A DNA stretch of 64,000 nt from Immersiella caudata (GCA_030512335.1 JAULSU010000004.1:4526001-4590000); one strand, 5' to 3'; numbered from the stretch's first letter, positions 33,285 through 44,600 are shown. Notes: generated by a model not told the origin, from the sequence alone. Numbers and translations are program-made.

Positions 33285-35170
33285 TTTCGCCAGTTTTCTT
33301 GTTCGAGGTCGGAGCTAGGCTTCGGATGATGTTATGATGTTCGACGTGGAAGTTCAGGCACAGAAGTACCATTATATACGCCTAGTTCTCTTTTAATTTC
33401 AGTCCTACATGCTTAGTGTTTTCCTCGTCTAGAAAGCCAAGCAGCCTGTTCCAGCAACAAAGATGCCCGGGTTATCCGGAAAGAGCCCGCCCTGATTTGT
33501 CAGGGGCAAATCAACATCGGGCGAGCGGCTTACGCCAAGACAGCAAAAGTGGTCTCGTTTGCATCGCATTCGCAAAAGAGTGTATCTATTTGTTCACGTG
33601 GGTTGACTACTAGAAGGAGAGATGTTTACGCGGCTGCTTATAGGATCGAGCCCAGACAGTGACTCAGCGAACATCACGTTTGCCCAGGAGGAGCATGCAT
33701 TGTAACCAGATGGCATCTTCTAGGCAGAGGTATCGCCATGGGGAACAGGGATCTAGGCCTGCGTATACGCAGATATGCTGCTAGCTATTACTAATTCATC
33801 CTTCTCAAAATTTTCCCTCATCAGCTGTAACAACTCAACGCGGCTACCCGCGGATGGGACATTGACCAATGGTCACGACGGTTGCTCTGGTTTCCAACAT
33901 CATTTCTCTCTTCTATCGTCCCTGGGTTGAACCCGATTTGTCAGACAGAAATGTCAAGACAGCGTGCAAAGGCAGGCCGCCGATGCATGCGTCAACTGAG
34001 GGTTCTAGTAGACTACAGCTGATTTCCTAGTAGCTTTTGGCCCAAAACTGGCCAGACGCCTCAATAAGGTGGAAGCATGGACTAAATTTGACGGCTGACA
34101 TGAGATGAGTGTTGAGGTTTGGCTTGATCGAACCGCCGTTCACAGAAGGAACAGAGATATTAGGAAAGGAGTTGAACAGATGAGGAAGGTGAGACCAAAC
34201 ATATATGCAGTAACATCAAAGTCGTGGTCGAGCGGCCGCGTCAAATGGGCTGACACCGGAGCGTTCAGCCTCGAGGGTCGTCTCAGTCGGAAGAGACTCT
34301 CCTGTGCGGGGGCAATATTTATCAACGTAGGAGTTTGGTTCGGCGCGTGTGAAACCGGTTTCTGCACGTATGCGGCAGAAATGGTTGGTCGAGAGTGGTA
34401 ATGTTCCTTCGGGGAATGGGCTACCGGCATCCAAACTGCCCAATCAAGTGAGGACTGCAGCTTACAAAGAAAGGGAAATCGTTGAAGTAGAGGAGTATTT
34501 ATCCTCGCCGTGCCTCGTGACGTCACTCACCCCGCTTCTGTGCGTGAAAGGAGCCCCCGAACCGCCAACGGCCATTGCTGTGCCTTAGAACCGATTTGGT
34601 TTTCCAACCAACTTACATACCCTACTTACCCATGAACATAGCCATGGCCGACAGCCCCTGAGCCTTGCGATACTAGGAAACCTCTCCTTCAAGAAACATC
34701 TTTCAGAATCCAAAAACGTCTCCAACGTGGTATTCCCACCCTTCATGTAAGGTTCTCTGCTTTGCCTCTCTGTGGGATCAAATATTGGACTTGGCCGCCG
34801 CGTTAACCAAGAAAAAAACCATGACTAACACCTTTTACCTGGCGGGAAAGATCACGACTCCGCCGACCACTGCACGAATACGAGCCATCTGAGCAGCTTC
34901 ATCGAGGAGTGAGCAAGGAAGAACCCCCTCACGAGGTAACATGAGTCTGACCAACGTAAAAGAAAAACGTTCCTTCAGTCAGCGTGGTGCTGTACGACTC
35001 GGAAGTCAAGATTCCGAAGTGGCGTCAAGGCTCGAGAACTTGAACATTCGGTAGGCCAAAAAGAAAAAAGAACATAAAAGGGGTGAGAATGTCCCCCCCA
35101 GAACGACAACAATTCTCTCCATCCCCGTCCACTTCACCACTCTTTGACACCCACAAAACATCCCCTCAGA
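33285..35170. other. long intergenic region, no gene seen
   Basis: About 1.9 kb. ORFs of up to 128 codons overlap on both strands near 34.1-34.6 kb but show no domain, signal peptide or coding-like bias, and none joins to a neighbour by splicing. It is the likely promoter of the epoxide hydrolase on one side and the secreted protein on the other. Confidence 0.4.
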
Positions 35171-35824
35171 ATGAAGCTAACACTCGCCCTCAGCCTGCTC
35201 GCCTTTGCCGCTCAAAAGGTAGCAGCCCAATACTTCATCGACTACTACTTTGCCACGGCCAACGCCTGCAACGGCGCCCACCAGGGCTGCGACAACATCG
35301 CCTCGGGAACCTGCTGCGCCCTCAACAACGTCAAATCCTTTTTCCCCAACGCCCGAACCGGCAGCTACGGCCCCGCCGGCTTCACCGTGTGGACCGACAC
35401 CGACCAGTCCGGCAGCACCTGCGGCAACTGCGCCGTCACCAGCGGTTTTGGCTGCTGGCAGAACGAAAGCCCCTTCGAAACCGCCTTCATCGTCGGCCTC
35501 CCCGTCTTCTGCGCCAACGGCCAGCTGCGCCGGAGCGTCGACATGTCTGACTCTGCGAACGTCACTGCTGTTGCCGGCGCGCCTGATGCGGAGGCGGCGC
35601 CGAAGTGCACCTCGACGGTGCTTCCGAATCGACTTAGCATCAATGGGCGCGACTATGCTATTACGGATGAGAATCGCAAGGAGATTGAGGCGGATTTCTT
35701 GAATCAGGATAACTTGAGGTTTGACTTTGCGGAGAAGTGGAAGAGCGCGTACAAAGGGCCGACGGCTGAGATGCATCGCGCTGGGATGACACCGCAGAGG
35801 AAGCCGGAGAGGGGATCCAAGTGA
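35171..35824 (+). CDS. small Cys-rich secreted protein
   Basis: The start is taken at 35171, where MKLTLALSLLAFAAQKVAAQ is a clear signal peptide; nine upstream in-frame codons are ignored. The 217-residue product has about ten Cys in the first 150 mature residues (ACNGAHQGCDNI, GTCCALNN, STCGNCAVTSGFGCW, GLPVFCANG) and a charged C-terminal tail without Cys. The Cys part looks like a disulfide-stabilised extracellular domain. The family is not recognised; effector or wall-associated roles are possible. Confidence 0.75.
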   Translation: MKLTLALSLLAFAAQKVAAQYFIDYYFATANACNGAHQGCDNIASGTCCALNNVKSFFPNARTGSYGPAGFTVWTDTDQSGSTCGNCAVTSGFGCWQNESPFETAFIVGLPVFCANGQLRRSVDMSDSANVTAVAGAPDAEAAPKCTSTVLPNRLSINGRDYAITDENRKEIEADFLNQDNLRFDFAEKWKSAYKGPTAEMHRAGMTPQRKPERGSK

Positions 35825-36593
35825 ATGGATGGAGGGGGTGTATCCAGTGCATGAGACGTTGGGAGATGTGGTGGTTATTTGACGGAAAATATGGGTTTCC
35901 ATCTCTGTACTTCAGTTCGTCACAGTCCTTACTTCTGCCCATTGCAATAGGGGCAACCCATCTCTTTAGCTACTCAACTCGAAAATGAGACCGATGATCG
36001 ACGACAAGCCTCGTCTGCAAATGGAACTCTGTCTCTACGACGTCCTGCGTGATGGATTCGGTGGCGGGGAAGGCGCTGCTCGAGTGGAAGCAAGAGTATC
36101 ACGGACAGCGTGGATGGTAATTTTGAAGTGCTGTGTTTCTTGCTGAAGTTGCGAATGGTGGCATTTGAATCGATCAGTTTTGCCAAGACCAGGTAGATTT
36201 GCGAAATTTCCCCCTTTAGCCCCCATCCCTGATAAGGAACCGATAACGGTCACTGCATTTTTAGGGCAAAAGGAGGGGTAGACTGCCCAGGTTACCCCCG
36301 CATTCTTCGAACCTTGCCTTGGCTATTCAAGACGGTCACCGCTTTACCACCAAAAAAGAGTCATCCTCGGCTCCTTTGAGTCGTCGCCGAATGACTGGGC
36401 TTGCCAAAGTTTGTGGATTAATATAAGGTTAGGTTTGTTGTTGGCTGGTGACGAGGAACTTTGTCATCGATTCTTGTGGTGTTTTTTTTTTTTTTACTTT
36501 GGTGGCACTGGAAGCCGTGGCTCCACAGTCGCCACATTTCCGATTTTCTCACACTAGGCGCAAAATACATCTTTGTTTTCAAAACCCCACAGT
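35825..36593. other. intergenic, no gene seen
   Basis: About 770 bp with an A/T-run near 36480. No gene is supported. Confidence 0.4.
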
Positions 36594-37695
36594 TCAATCC
36601 GAGTCATCGCTTATTTCGATAACATCAGGCCTCGGTCGCATCGGCGCCGTCTTCTCCCTCCGCTGCCCCATGTCTGCTGACTCCGCCTGTGGTGATCTTG
36701 CCCATGGCAGTCTGCGAAACACAGGCTCGAGGTTCGGCTTACTCCGCTGCCCCATGCCCGCTGAGCTCGCCTGCAGTGATCTTGCCCATGGCGGACTGCA
36801 AGCTACAGGTTCGGGGGTTGACTTCTCAAAGCTTCCATGGTCGCCTCCTGTACTCAGGGTTGGTGATTGCACTTTCCGCGGTCGACCTCGTCTCCGTTTC
36901 GGCTTGGATTATTCAGATGCTTCCGGCTTCCTCTTCACCCCCTTCCCTTCCCATTTCCCTTTCCCTTTGCCTTGTTTTCCCAGTCTTGAAAGGCCCCTGG
37001 AGCCCCAGACTACGATCCACTGTGGCACCCACTCCAGCACTGGTGCGTCGGGGTTGAACTCCCTTGTCAAGTTTGCGCGGTAACCTTCGACACCTTCGAC
37101 CCTTTTCTCCTGGGATATGTCGATGGTGATGACAACAAAAGGGACAAGTTTTACCCGCAGCTTGTGGAACCCATCTGTATCCTTGTGGAGCCTAATATCC
37201 TCGATAAGATACGAGCCATCGGTTTGGCGTACGCCGTGGGACAGAAGTGCTCTTGTGAGGAGAGGGAGTGCAAGAAGACGGACGAATTTCCACGAGAGAT
37301 GGAGATGGCGCCAGTCCAAGAATTCGCTGGTGAACTCTCAAAGAAGGCCGAGGGGGGTCAGTTTCGTCCAGTTGACGGGAGTTGTAAGGTCCTTCGAAAT
37401 AACCGGTTTGAGGTAGTGCTTTGCGATGGTTGTTAAGGGAAAACTTTTGTCAGCGGCGGCTTGGTTGGCGACATACACCCGTTCCTTGGAGAAGTTCCCC
37501 TTGGGGTTGCTCCTCAGCCCATTGACGAGGTTTGCCTTCCACTTCTCAAACTCTCCGGGCCCCGGGTCTTCGCATTGATGGCCGAATGCAGCTGCTGTCC
37601 AAAGAATTGCTTCACCGCCTCCATCGCAATCTTTGGCCCACACCCCTTGACGCCGTCAGTATGATCACCCCCTGCCATCATCGCAAGCAGAAACA
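36594..37695 (-). pseudogene. XPG/GEN1-like structure-specific nuclease, C-terminal part (disrupted)
   Basis: Minus-strand reading begins with MFLLAMMAGGDHTDGVKGCG, the helix-two-turn-helix of XPG/FEN nucleases, continues through VNWTKLTPLGLL and DWRHLHLSWKFVRLLALPLL, and ends with an AT-hook (RRRGRPRK) and DVIEISDDSD. The frame is broken by one shift near 37565 and by in-frame stops TGA (near 37345) and TAA (near 36906). The stops fit CGA-to-TGA and CAA-to-TAA changes, the RIP type. The upstream half of the gene is at 48540-49235; a transposon at 37698-48537 separates them. GEN1/Yen1-type enzymes cut Holliday junctions and flaps; this copy cannot work. Confidence 0.85.
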
Positions 37696-37697
37696 TA

Positions 37698-37739
37698 GAC
37701 GGGGCGACCCAACACGCGGACCGCCCCACACCCGGACAT
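37698..37739. repeat. left terminal inverted repeat of the pogo-like element
   Basis: 42 bp starting GACGGGGCGACCCAACAC and ending CCGGACAT, matched in inverted orientation at 48496-48537 with 4 differences, mostly of the G/A or C/A kind. Flanked outside by TA. Confidence 0.88.
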
Positions 37740-37807
37740 GATCTGCATGGGCACCCTCCCCTCAATACCATAGTTAAAACATTCAATTCCTAAGTAATAT
37801 CTATTGT

Positions 37808-38438
37808 GTAAAATGCCTACTGCATCTCCTCGAGCTCGCGAAGCCTATTTAGGCCGTGGATAATCATCTCCTGGACTTGCTTAACGACTGGTGTAAGGTC
37901 TGGCTGTGGCGCCCTCCTCTAACGCTTGAGGGTTGATGGCTGGCTTCCTCTGCTGCGATGATGTCCTTGATACGCCTAAATTTATCGTTTGGTGGCTTAC
38001 GCACTTGTTTTATGGTATGGGGCTTTATAGCGTGGAAATCCTCGATTAATTACTTGTTTTCCTTCTGCAAAGCAGCCCTCTCCGCAGCCGCTGTGACAAG
38101 GGCCTTTCCCATCTTGTGAAACAGCGCCTTGCGCGTACGGTGGCTAGGTATAAACACTCCCCTATCCTTATTAGCGATCTTACGAAGGTCTTAAGCCTTT
38201 TTTAGGTGTTAAAAAGGTCTGGAGAACTTGTGGTGGTAAGGGGAGGAGTGGGAGGTTATTTACAAAGGGGTGGGGTATCCCTAATAAGCGCCTTAAGGTT
38301 ATCTAATATAACAGACAGATTAAACGGCGATATAACGGTCTAGCGGAAACCTCTCTTAATGTTGGATGGGTTGTAGCCTTTTTGTGATACCGTCCTGTAA
38401 GCAATAAGGAACCATTATTTATCAGCCGGAGCTAAGGG
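37808..38438 (-). pseudogene. pogo-like transposase, C-terminal remnant
   Basis: The minus strand reads WFLIAYRTVSQKGYNPSN then IKRGFR-stop-TVISPFNLSV and, nearer the left end, GVFIPSHRTRKALFHKMGKA, LIEDFHAIKPHTIKQVRKPP and NRLRELEEMQ. This is the usual tail of fungal pogo/Fot transposases. Several in-frame TAA/TAG codons stand where Gln is expected, and at least one frameshift occurs. It ends at the Gypsy target duplication. Confidence 0.8.
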
Positions 38439-38443
38439 CCTGT

Positions 38444-38933
38444 TGTGACGACCTGCGGGCCACCCTTGTGGCCGGAACGGACCGACGTGTCCCCGCAGGC
38501 GCCACAGTACAGGGCACCGTGTAGCAACCACTTAACACTGTGTGATCTGTGCCAAGGAATCCGCTCTGTCACAGATCAAGCAGAGACCCACAGAGCACTT
38601 GCTCTGTGATCTGTAAACACCAAGGGACGGAGCAACAGATCAAGGTACAAGTTACATCTCCATTAGTTAGTATAGATAGCCATCATCGTACCCACGATGG
38701 TGTGAGGAACCTTCTGTTCCTCACGCAAGTATTCGCTCGTCAATTGAACTACCTTCGATTGTGTCCTACTGCACCAACACTTGGAGTGTTGCTCTGTCTT
38801 ATAGTGACATACGACCATCCTTGACCAGTGAACCCCCGTCTGTAAGGACTTGCCTCTGCACTACTCCTCTCTGCCCACCCATTCTATCTAACGACCCTGC
38901 CGACCGCCTGTCGACAGGCCAGAGGTCGTAACA
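38444..38933 (+). repeat. 5' LTR
   Basis: 490 bp starting TGTGACGACC and ending GGTCGTAACA, a near-perfect inverted terminus. It contains a chain of short perfect hairpins, e.g. 38458-38473, 38589-38608, 38684-38699, 38702-38724 and 38774-38790, and the palindrome 38906-38919. Promoter and polyadenylation signals should lie here but were not pinned down. Confidence 0.95.
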
Positions 38934-38985
38934 CGATACTTGCGTCTACCCTTTAGAGACCAGTATTACAGAGCTTACAGACACC

Positions 38986-41622
38986 ATGTCCGCCGTTGGA
39001 TCCTCATCGCAAAACCCCTCTAGGGGTAACAACAACGATGGGACCGACGACGTGTCCCTTCCCTCTCCTCCTCAACCTACCAGCCCGGAGACCTCGGACA
39101 ATGACGAACTCACTAGAGACGAACTCCGAACCCTGATGGGAAAGTTCGTCAACTCCCTAGCGAGGTCTAATGCCACCGATTCAGCAATCGCTGCACGAAC
39201 GATCAAAACCGGCAATCCCAAGCCCTTCACAGGGAAGGCCTCGGAACTTTCACCATGGCTTACTCACCTGCAACTCAACTTCCGTTTGCAGAACACTTCC
39301 CGGATCGAGACCAAGATCATGTACGCAGCCTCCTGGATGGAAGGAGACCCCAGCCTATGGTTCAATGGAATCCTCAACGACTATTTCTCGTCCGTCCCCG
39401 ACGAAAGGCGACCTATCACTGCCAGAATCTTCGACGCAGACGAAGGATGGGTCAACTTCGAACACGAGATCACCAGGATGTACGGAGAACGCGACGAACA
39501 AAAGCAAGCCGAAGACCGCTTGGAACGGCTGGGCCAGACTAGCTCGGCTGCAGCCTATCTTTCCGCCTTCAATCGAGACCGCTACCGAGTCAACTGGGAT
39601 GAGTCTGCTCTTAAGCACCGCTTCTACAAGGGCCTCAAACCCCAAGTCAAGGACGAGCTGTGCAAGTTGGATCGCTACGCACTTGATTTCGACGACTACG
39701 CCAATGAAGCCATCAAGATCGACGCTCGCCTGTATGAACGAAAGATGGAAGATCGAGGACGCTACCAAACGCCTAAACCACAGCCGAAGGCCAACGAAGG
39801 AAAGAAGTACCGACACCGGAGCACCGCACACGGTACCCACCCAGGACCAATGGATATCGGCATGGTGGGAAAAAGCGGAAAGAGCGCCCAGGGCCCGAAC
39901 CCTAAGCCCAAGGATAAGTCGAAAATCCAGTGTTTCAACTGCAACAAAAACGGTCATTACGCACGGGAATGCCGCCAGGAGAAAAAGAAGGTCAGGTTCG
40001 ACCCGTTACCAGAAGGAAAGACCGTTCGATCCAACAGCAAGGATGAAGTCACTATACGAATGGTCAACTCGGGAAGCGACGACGACCCGACCACTTCCCT
40101 ACCCCACTGGTCGGAAACCGATGACGAATACACCAGTGCAAGCGAAACCCAGTACGGGGATCCCCCGGAGCGACTACCCCTCTCAGGAGACACCGCCAGG
40201 GTAGTACGAGAACTCGCCGAAGGGATGGGTCAGCATTTCACCCGAGACACACCACCCCCCAGTGAGCACATGGCGGAGGAACGGAGACTGAGGAATCGGG
40301 AACAAGGAGTGCCTATCCCTAGCTTGGAGACCCAACTAGCGACACTCGGAGCCAACATACCCAGGTCAAGTAGGGTTCCCCGGGGGGTTCAGGTTGCAGA
40401 AGACCGACCTACGGAAGGAACGCCTGCGTGGGACGAGGTACCTGAGGTGCAGGTCGACCAAGACCGACTCAGGGAACGAATCTCGGTCCCTTTAGGCCGA
40501 GGAATAATCCGAGGATCACGAAGAACGATGACCACCCCGAGACGCGACATGTTCCCCGGATGGGTCCAGAGAGCACGGGAGCACTACGTACAAAGCATGT
40601 TGTACGAAAGCCTGCCTGACGCCGAGAAGGAGCGTCAACAACACCGGGAATGGGCCGCCTCTAACAGAAACGCGCCAGCAGGTGGCCTGGGGAGTGTCTC
40701 TCCCAGAAACTACTACCAATTTCCTAACGTACGGCAAGCCCGAGTTTCCATGGCCAGATACCTAGGGAACCACCACACATTCTACGGACCGGAATCGCTT
40801 TACCAGAAAGCACTGACCGAGATTCGTGTAGTCAAGGAAAGCATAAACCCGGCAACCGAAACGTCCATAACGCTCACCCTCCGAGGACAATTCTGCAACG
40901 CCATGAGAAGGTTCGTCAACGAACTAGAATTCGAACAGAGGGCAGAAGGAATCTACAACCCCCCCAGCTCCGTCTACCATTGGGGAGACTGGGAAGAGAT
41001 TCCCGTGGTGAAGCGAACAACGGCTGGAAGAACGCTCAGCATGCCAAGCCTCGACTTACGCACCTCCACCCTCGGGGCCCTCCGAGGAGAGGAAGAACAT
41101 TCGAAGATCCTTTGGATCAGTTGTGTCCACGACTTCTGCGACCTCCCCGCCCACAGGGGAATGAAGACATACTATGATCACTGGCCCACCATCCAAGAAG
41201 GAGGATCCGTGGCCTGTGTTTATGAGGGTATGCCTCAGAGTCACTACCAGGTACTTTCAGGAGGAACAAACCTCACGCTGTTCAACAACATCCCTGTGGC
41301 ATGTACGGATGAGGGAAGGAAGGAACAGACGTTGGCTCGATGTCCCCGTCCTTCCTGCCCTATCCACCAGGACCTTAAGACCCGTGATTGGCATCACCGG
41401 TTCCACCAAGGAACGTACGAAAACAGCGTCTTCGGAAACAACGCATGGCCGCTCATCCCCGAGTTCAGGCGAATGTGCGCCATCGAAGCCCAAGAAGCCG
41501 ATTGGAACCTGAGGAAGGATGCCGAGCACCTCACGTACCACGTCCGAGCAATCCATGAAGCTCACCCCCGAATCCGCCTGGGAAACGGATTCAGGCCCTC
41601 CGCCAGGGCCGGAAACCAGTGA
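38986..41622 (+). CDS. gag: Gag polyprotein with zinc knuckle and long C-terminal extension
   Basis: 878 residues. The Gag core (about 70-270) reads PKPFTGKASELSPWLTHLQL and DEQKQAEDRLERLGQTSSAA, typical of retrotransposon gag domains. A CCHC knuckle CFNCNKNGHYAREC lies at 316-329. A further 540 residues follow, unusually long, with no known domain; near the end there is a Cys/His-rich patch (CPRPSCPIHQDLKTRDWHH). The product should form the particle and bind RNA. It ends at TGA 41620-41622, within the overlap with pol. Confidence 0.93.
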   Translation: MSAVGSSSQNPSRGNNNDGTDDVSLPSPPQPTSPETSDNDELTRDELRTLMGKFVNSLARSNATDSAIAARTIKTGNPKPFTGKASELSPWLTHLQLNFRLQNTSRIETKIMYAASWMEGDPSLWFNGILNDYFSSVPDERRPITARIFDADEGWVNFEHEITRMYGERDEQKQAEDRLERLGQTSSAAAYLSAFNRDRYRVNWDESALKHRFYKGLKPQVKDELCKLDRYALDFDDYANEAIKIDARLYERKMEDRGRYQTPKPQPKANEGKKYRHRSTAHGTHPGPMDIGMVGKSGKSAQGPNPKPKDKSKIQCFNCNKNGHYARECRQEKKKVRFDPLPEGKTVRSNSKDEVTIRMVNSGSDDDPTTSLPHWSETDDEYTSASETQYGDPPERLPLSGDTARVVRELAEGMGQHFTRDTPPPSEHMAEERRLRNREQGVPIPSLETQLATLGANIPRSSRVPRGVQVAEDRPTEGTPAWDEVPEVQVDQDRLRERISVPLGRGIIRGSRRTMTTPRRDMFPGWVQRAREHYVQSMLYESLPDAEKERQQHREWAASNRNAPAGGLGSVSPRNYYQFPNVRQARVSMARYLGNHHTFYGPESLYQKALTEIRVVKESINPATETSITLTLRGQFCNAMRRFVNELEFEQRAEGIYNPPSSVYHWGDWEEIPVVKRTTAGRTLSMPSLDLRTSTLGALRGEEEHSKILWISCVHDFCDLPAHRGMKTYYDHWPTIQEGGSVACVYEGMPQSHYQVLSGGTNLTLFNNIPVACTDEGRKEQTLARCPRPSCPIHQDLKTRDWHHRFHQGTYENSVFGNNAWPLIPEFRRMCAIEAQEADWNLRKDAEHLTYHVRAIHEAHPRIRLGNGFRPSARAGNQ

Positions 41623-41632
41623 ACCGCTGGTT
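41580..41632 (+). promoter_or_regulatory. -1 ribosomal frameshift signal between gag and pol
   Basis: GGGAAAC at 41580-41586 lies in the gag frame as G-GGA-AAC, the X-XXY-YYZ form used for -1 slippage. After a 7-nt spacer comes the perfect hairpin GGCCCT-CCGCC-AGGGCC (41594-41610). A second 6-bp hairpin AACCAG/CTGGTT (41614-41632) carries the gag stop in its loop. Pol is open in the -1 frame from 41559 onward, so slippage here would make Gag-Pol. Site, spacer and stem all fit; function is inferred. Confidence 0.75.
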
Positions 41633-44600
41633 GGCAAAAGCCACGAGACGAAGAAGAGGCACTCGTCGGCTAGGCCAAGGAAGACCTCTTAATGACAGAA
41701 CCATCATGATGACCCACCTCGAGGAAGAAAGAAACCATTGGTCTGTCTATGTGGACGCAACGGATGGGCTTGGGAAACCATTCCGCGCACGAGCAATAAT
41801 CGACAGCGGCAGCGCTGCCGATATCATTGACCCCAAGCTGGTCAACAAGAAACAACTCCCTTACCGAAAACGAGCGCAAGAAACGACAATCCGCTCTGGA
41901 GAAGGAGAACTCTACGCTTACAATAACGGGAAGCTCACTCACGAGGCACCACTTTTGATCACGGTGGACGGCAACGAACAACAAGTGACCTTCGACATCC
42001 TACCAGTCTTTGGCTACGACATAATCCTAGGCAAGCCATGGCTGAAGAAGTACAACCCCGCGATCGACTGGAACGCTGGCCAGCTAAGTTTCAGCCGACG
42101 GGAAGAACCCAAGGATCCAGGCTCCAGTAGCCGGATTATACCAACCAGTATACCACAGGGGCATACCGAACGGTATAATATGGGTGTTAAACCGGATAGC
42201 GTACCCGCTGAGGACGACCCGAAGAACGCTGAGGTCGATGAACTATCCCCACTGTGGATACGGTTTCATGAGACGGACGATCCGCACGACTCAGGTTACG
42301 AATCTGGTGACGACCAGAAGGTGCAGTTGCGTCGACAACCACCAAAGAAGACGGCAGGACAACGAGATGCCCAGCCGCAACAACAGGCTCCGGATAGCCT
42401 GTCCAAGGTTCCGAAGGAATACCGGAAGTATTCAGTGTTTGGAGAGAAGCTGCTACGCTTGCCGGACCACGGACCCTTCGACCATAAGATCGAACTGAAG
42501 CCAGGGGCTCAGTTGAAATCCTTCCCAACATACCACCTCAACCCTCGGCAAGCCGAGGCCCTCCGGGAGTACATCGAAGAAAACCTTGCCCTAGGATTCA
42601 TCCAGAAATCCCAGTCACCGGCAGGTTACCCAGTATTGTTCGTACCCAGAAAGGACGGCAAACTGCGCATGGTAGTCGATTACCGTTCGTTAAACGAAGT
42701 TACCATCAAGAATCGATACCCGCTGCCCCTGATTAACGAGTTTGGAGAGAGGATCGCCGGGGCAGATCGGTTCTCCTCGTTCGATTCTCCAAACGCGTTC
42801 GGTCACAAACGAATCGCCGCAGGAGACGAGTGGAAGACCGCATTCCGAACACGCCTGGGCCACTACGAATATCGGGTGATGCCTTTCGGGCTCACCAACG
42901 CCCCCGCAACGTACCAGAGCATGATCGACCACGTTCTCCGCCCCTTTATCGACAAGTTTGTGTTCGTCTACCTTGACGATATCCTCGTCTACTCGAAAGG
43001 AGATAAGGAACATCGCAAACATGTCCATCTCGTCCTCTCCGCCCTGGAAAAAGCCAACTTAACGGTGAACCCCAACAAGAGCCAATTCCACGTCCAGGAA
43101 CTCGATTTCCTAGGATTCAGAATCTCACCCGGAAGGATAGAGATGCAGAAGTCAAAGGTCGAGGCAGTCACGAACTGGCCGACACCCACTTCACAAACAG
43201 GAGTTCAAGCCTTTATTGGCTTTGCAAACTTCTATCGACGGTTCATACGACACTTCGCCAAGATTGCTAAACCGCTCCACGAGCTCACGGGCGAAGGAAA
43301 ACCGTTCGTATGGACAGAACGACAACAAAAGGCGTTCGACGAGTTAAAACACGCCTTCACAACAGCACCAGTACTAGCACTCCCCGATTTCTCGAAACCT
43401 TTCAGGGTTGAGACCGACGCTTCCGATTTCGCCTGCGGCGGAGTGCTGAGCCAGATCGGAGCCGATGGACTCCGACACCCCGTGGCCTTTTTGTCAAAAG
43501 GGATCCACGGACCAGCACTAAGATACCCCATCCACGATAAAGAATTAATGGCCATCATCTGGTGTTTCACGGAATGGGCTCCTTACCTCAGTGGCACAGA
43601 GGAACCAGTCGAGGTCCTGTCCGACCATGACAACCTACGCTATTTCCTGACGAAGAAACTCAGTCCCCGGCAAACAAGATGGGCTGAGCTAATGGCACCA
43701 TTCCATTTCAAGATCCACCACGTCAAGGGAACGGAAAACGGAAGAGCTGACGCCCTTAGCCGTCGCCACGACCACCAGGAGAACGCCAAAGACCTCGAAC
43801 CAGTCACAATGTTTGTTCTAGCAGCCGATGGAACCCTGGAACATACACCACAAGTCTCAGACGACTGGATGCCAGAAGAGGCACAGGTTTTCATGAACCA
43901 ATACCCGGACTGGGAAGTCAACGATAGTATTCAACTCTTCACCAACTCCTGCCAAGAATACCGTGTTAAATGGCAACAGGACGACTATCAGGCAAAGAGG
44001 CAGGACTTCCCCGGGTACTGTGGCACCTCCTGCCAAGTCAGAGGACCTTGCCCAGACTGCGAAAAGACCAACGAACTATTGAAAGAAATAGAAGGAGGAC
44101 CCCGATCGAGTGATCTCCTCTTCTACAAAGGGAAACCCTACATCCACACACCCTCGAAGCGGAAGAAGTACATTCAACAGGTACACGGAGCAAGAGTTGG
44201 AGGACACATGGGAAGAGCAAAAACGCTTTCACAAGCACAACAAGGATACGCCTTCCCAGGAATGAAAAAACTGGTGGAAGAGGTTGTCGATAACTGCGAT
44301 GTCTGCAACCGAACGAAAACACGCAGACATAAGCCTTACGGGCTTCTCGAACCACTTCCAACCCCCCGCGCACCATGGAGTTCCATTTCGATGGACTTCA
44401 TCACTGGGATCCCCGACTCTAAGGATCCAGCAACAAACGTCAGCTACGACTCCATTTGGGTAGTCGTCGACAGAATGACGAAATGGGCATATTTCTTGCC
44501 ATGCTCAACACGAACGACAGCCGAACAACTTGCTTACCTCTTCGAGCGGCATATCGTCTCCCAACACCTTTGGCCTGACGATATCGTTTCCGATCGAGAC

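Noticed and set aside
34105..34588. Overlapping ORFs of 79-128 codons between the epoxide hydrolase and the Cys-rich protein
   Set aside because: No domain or signal peptide and no splice link; they overlap each other on opposite strands.
38549..38824. A 91-codon ORF in each LTR
   Set aside because: Present in both LTRs simply because the LTRs are the same; no domain, and the region is hairpin-rich non-coding sequence.
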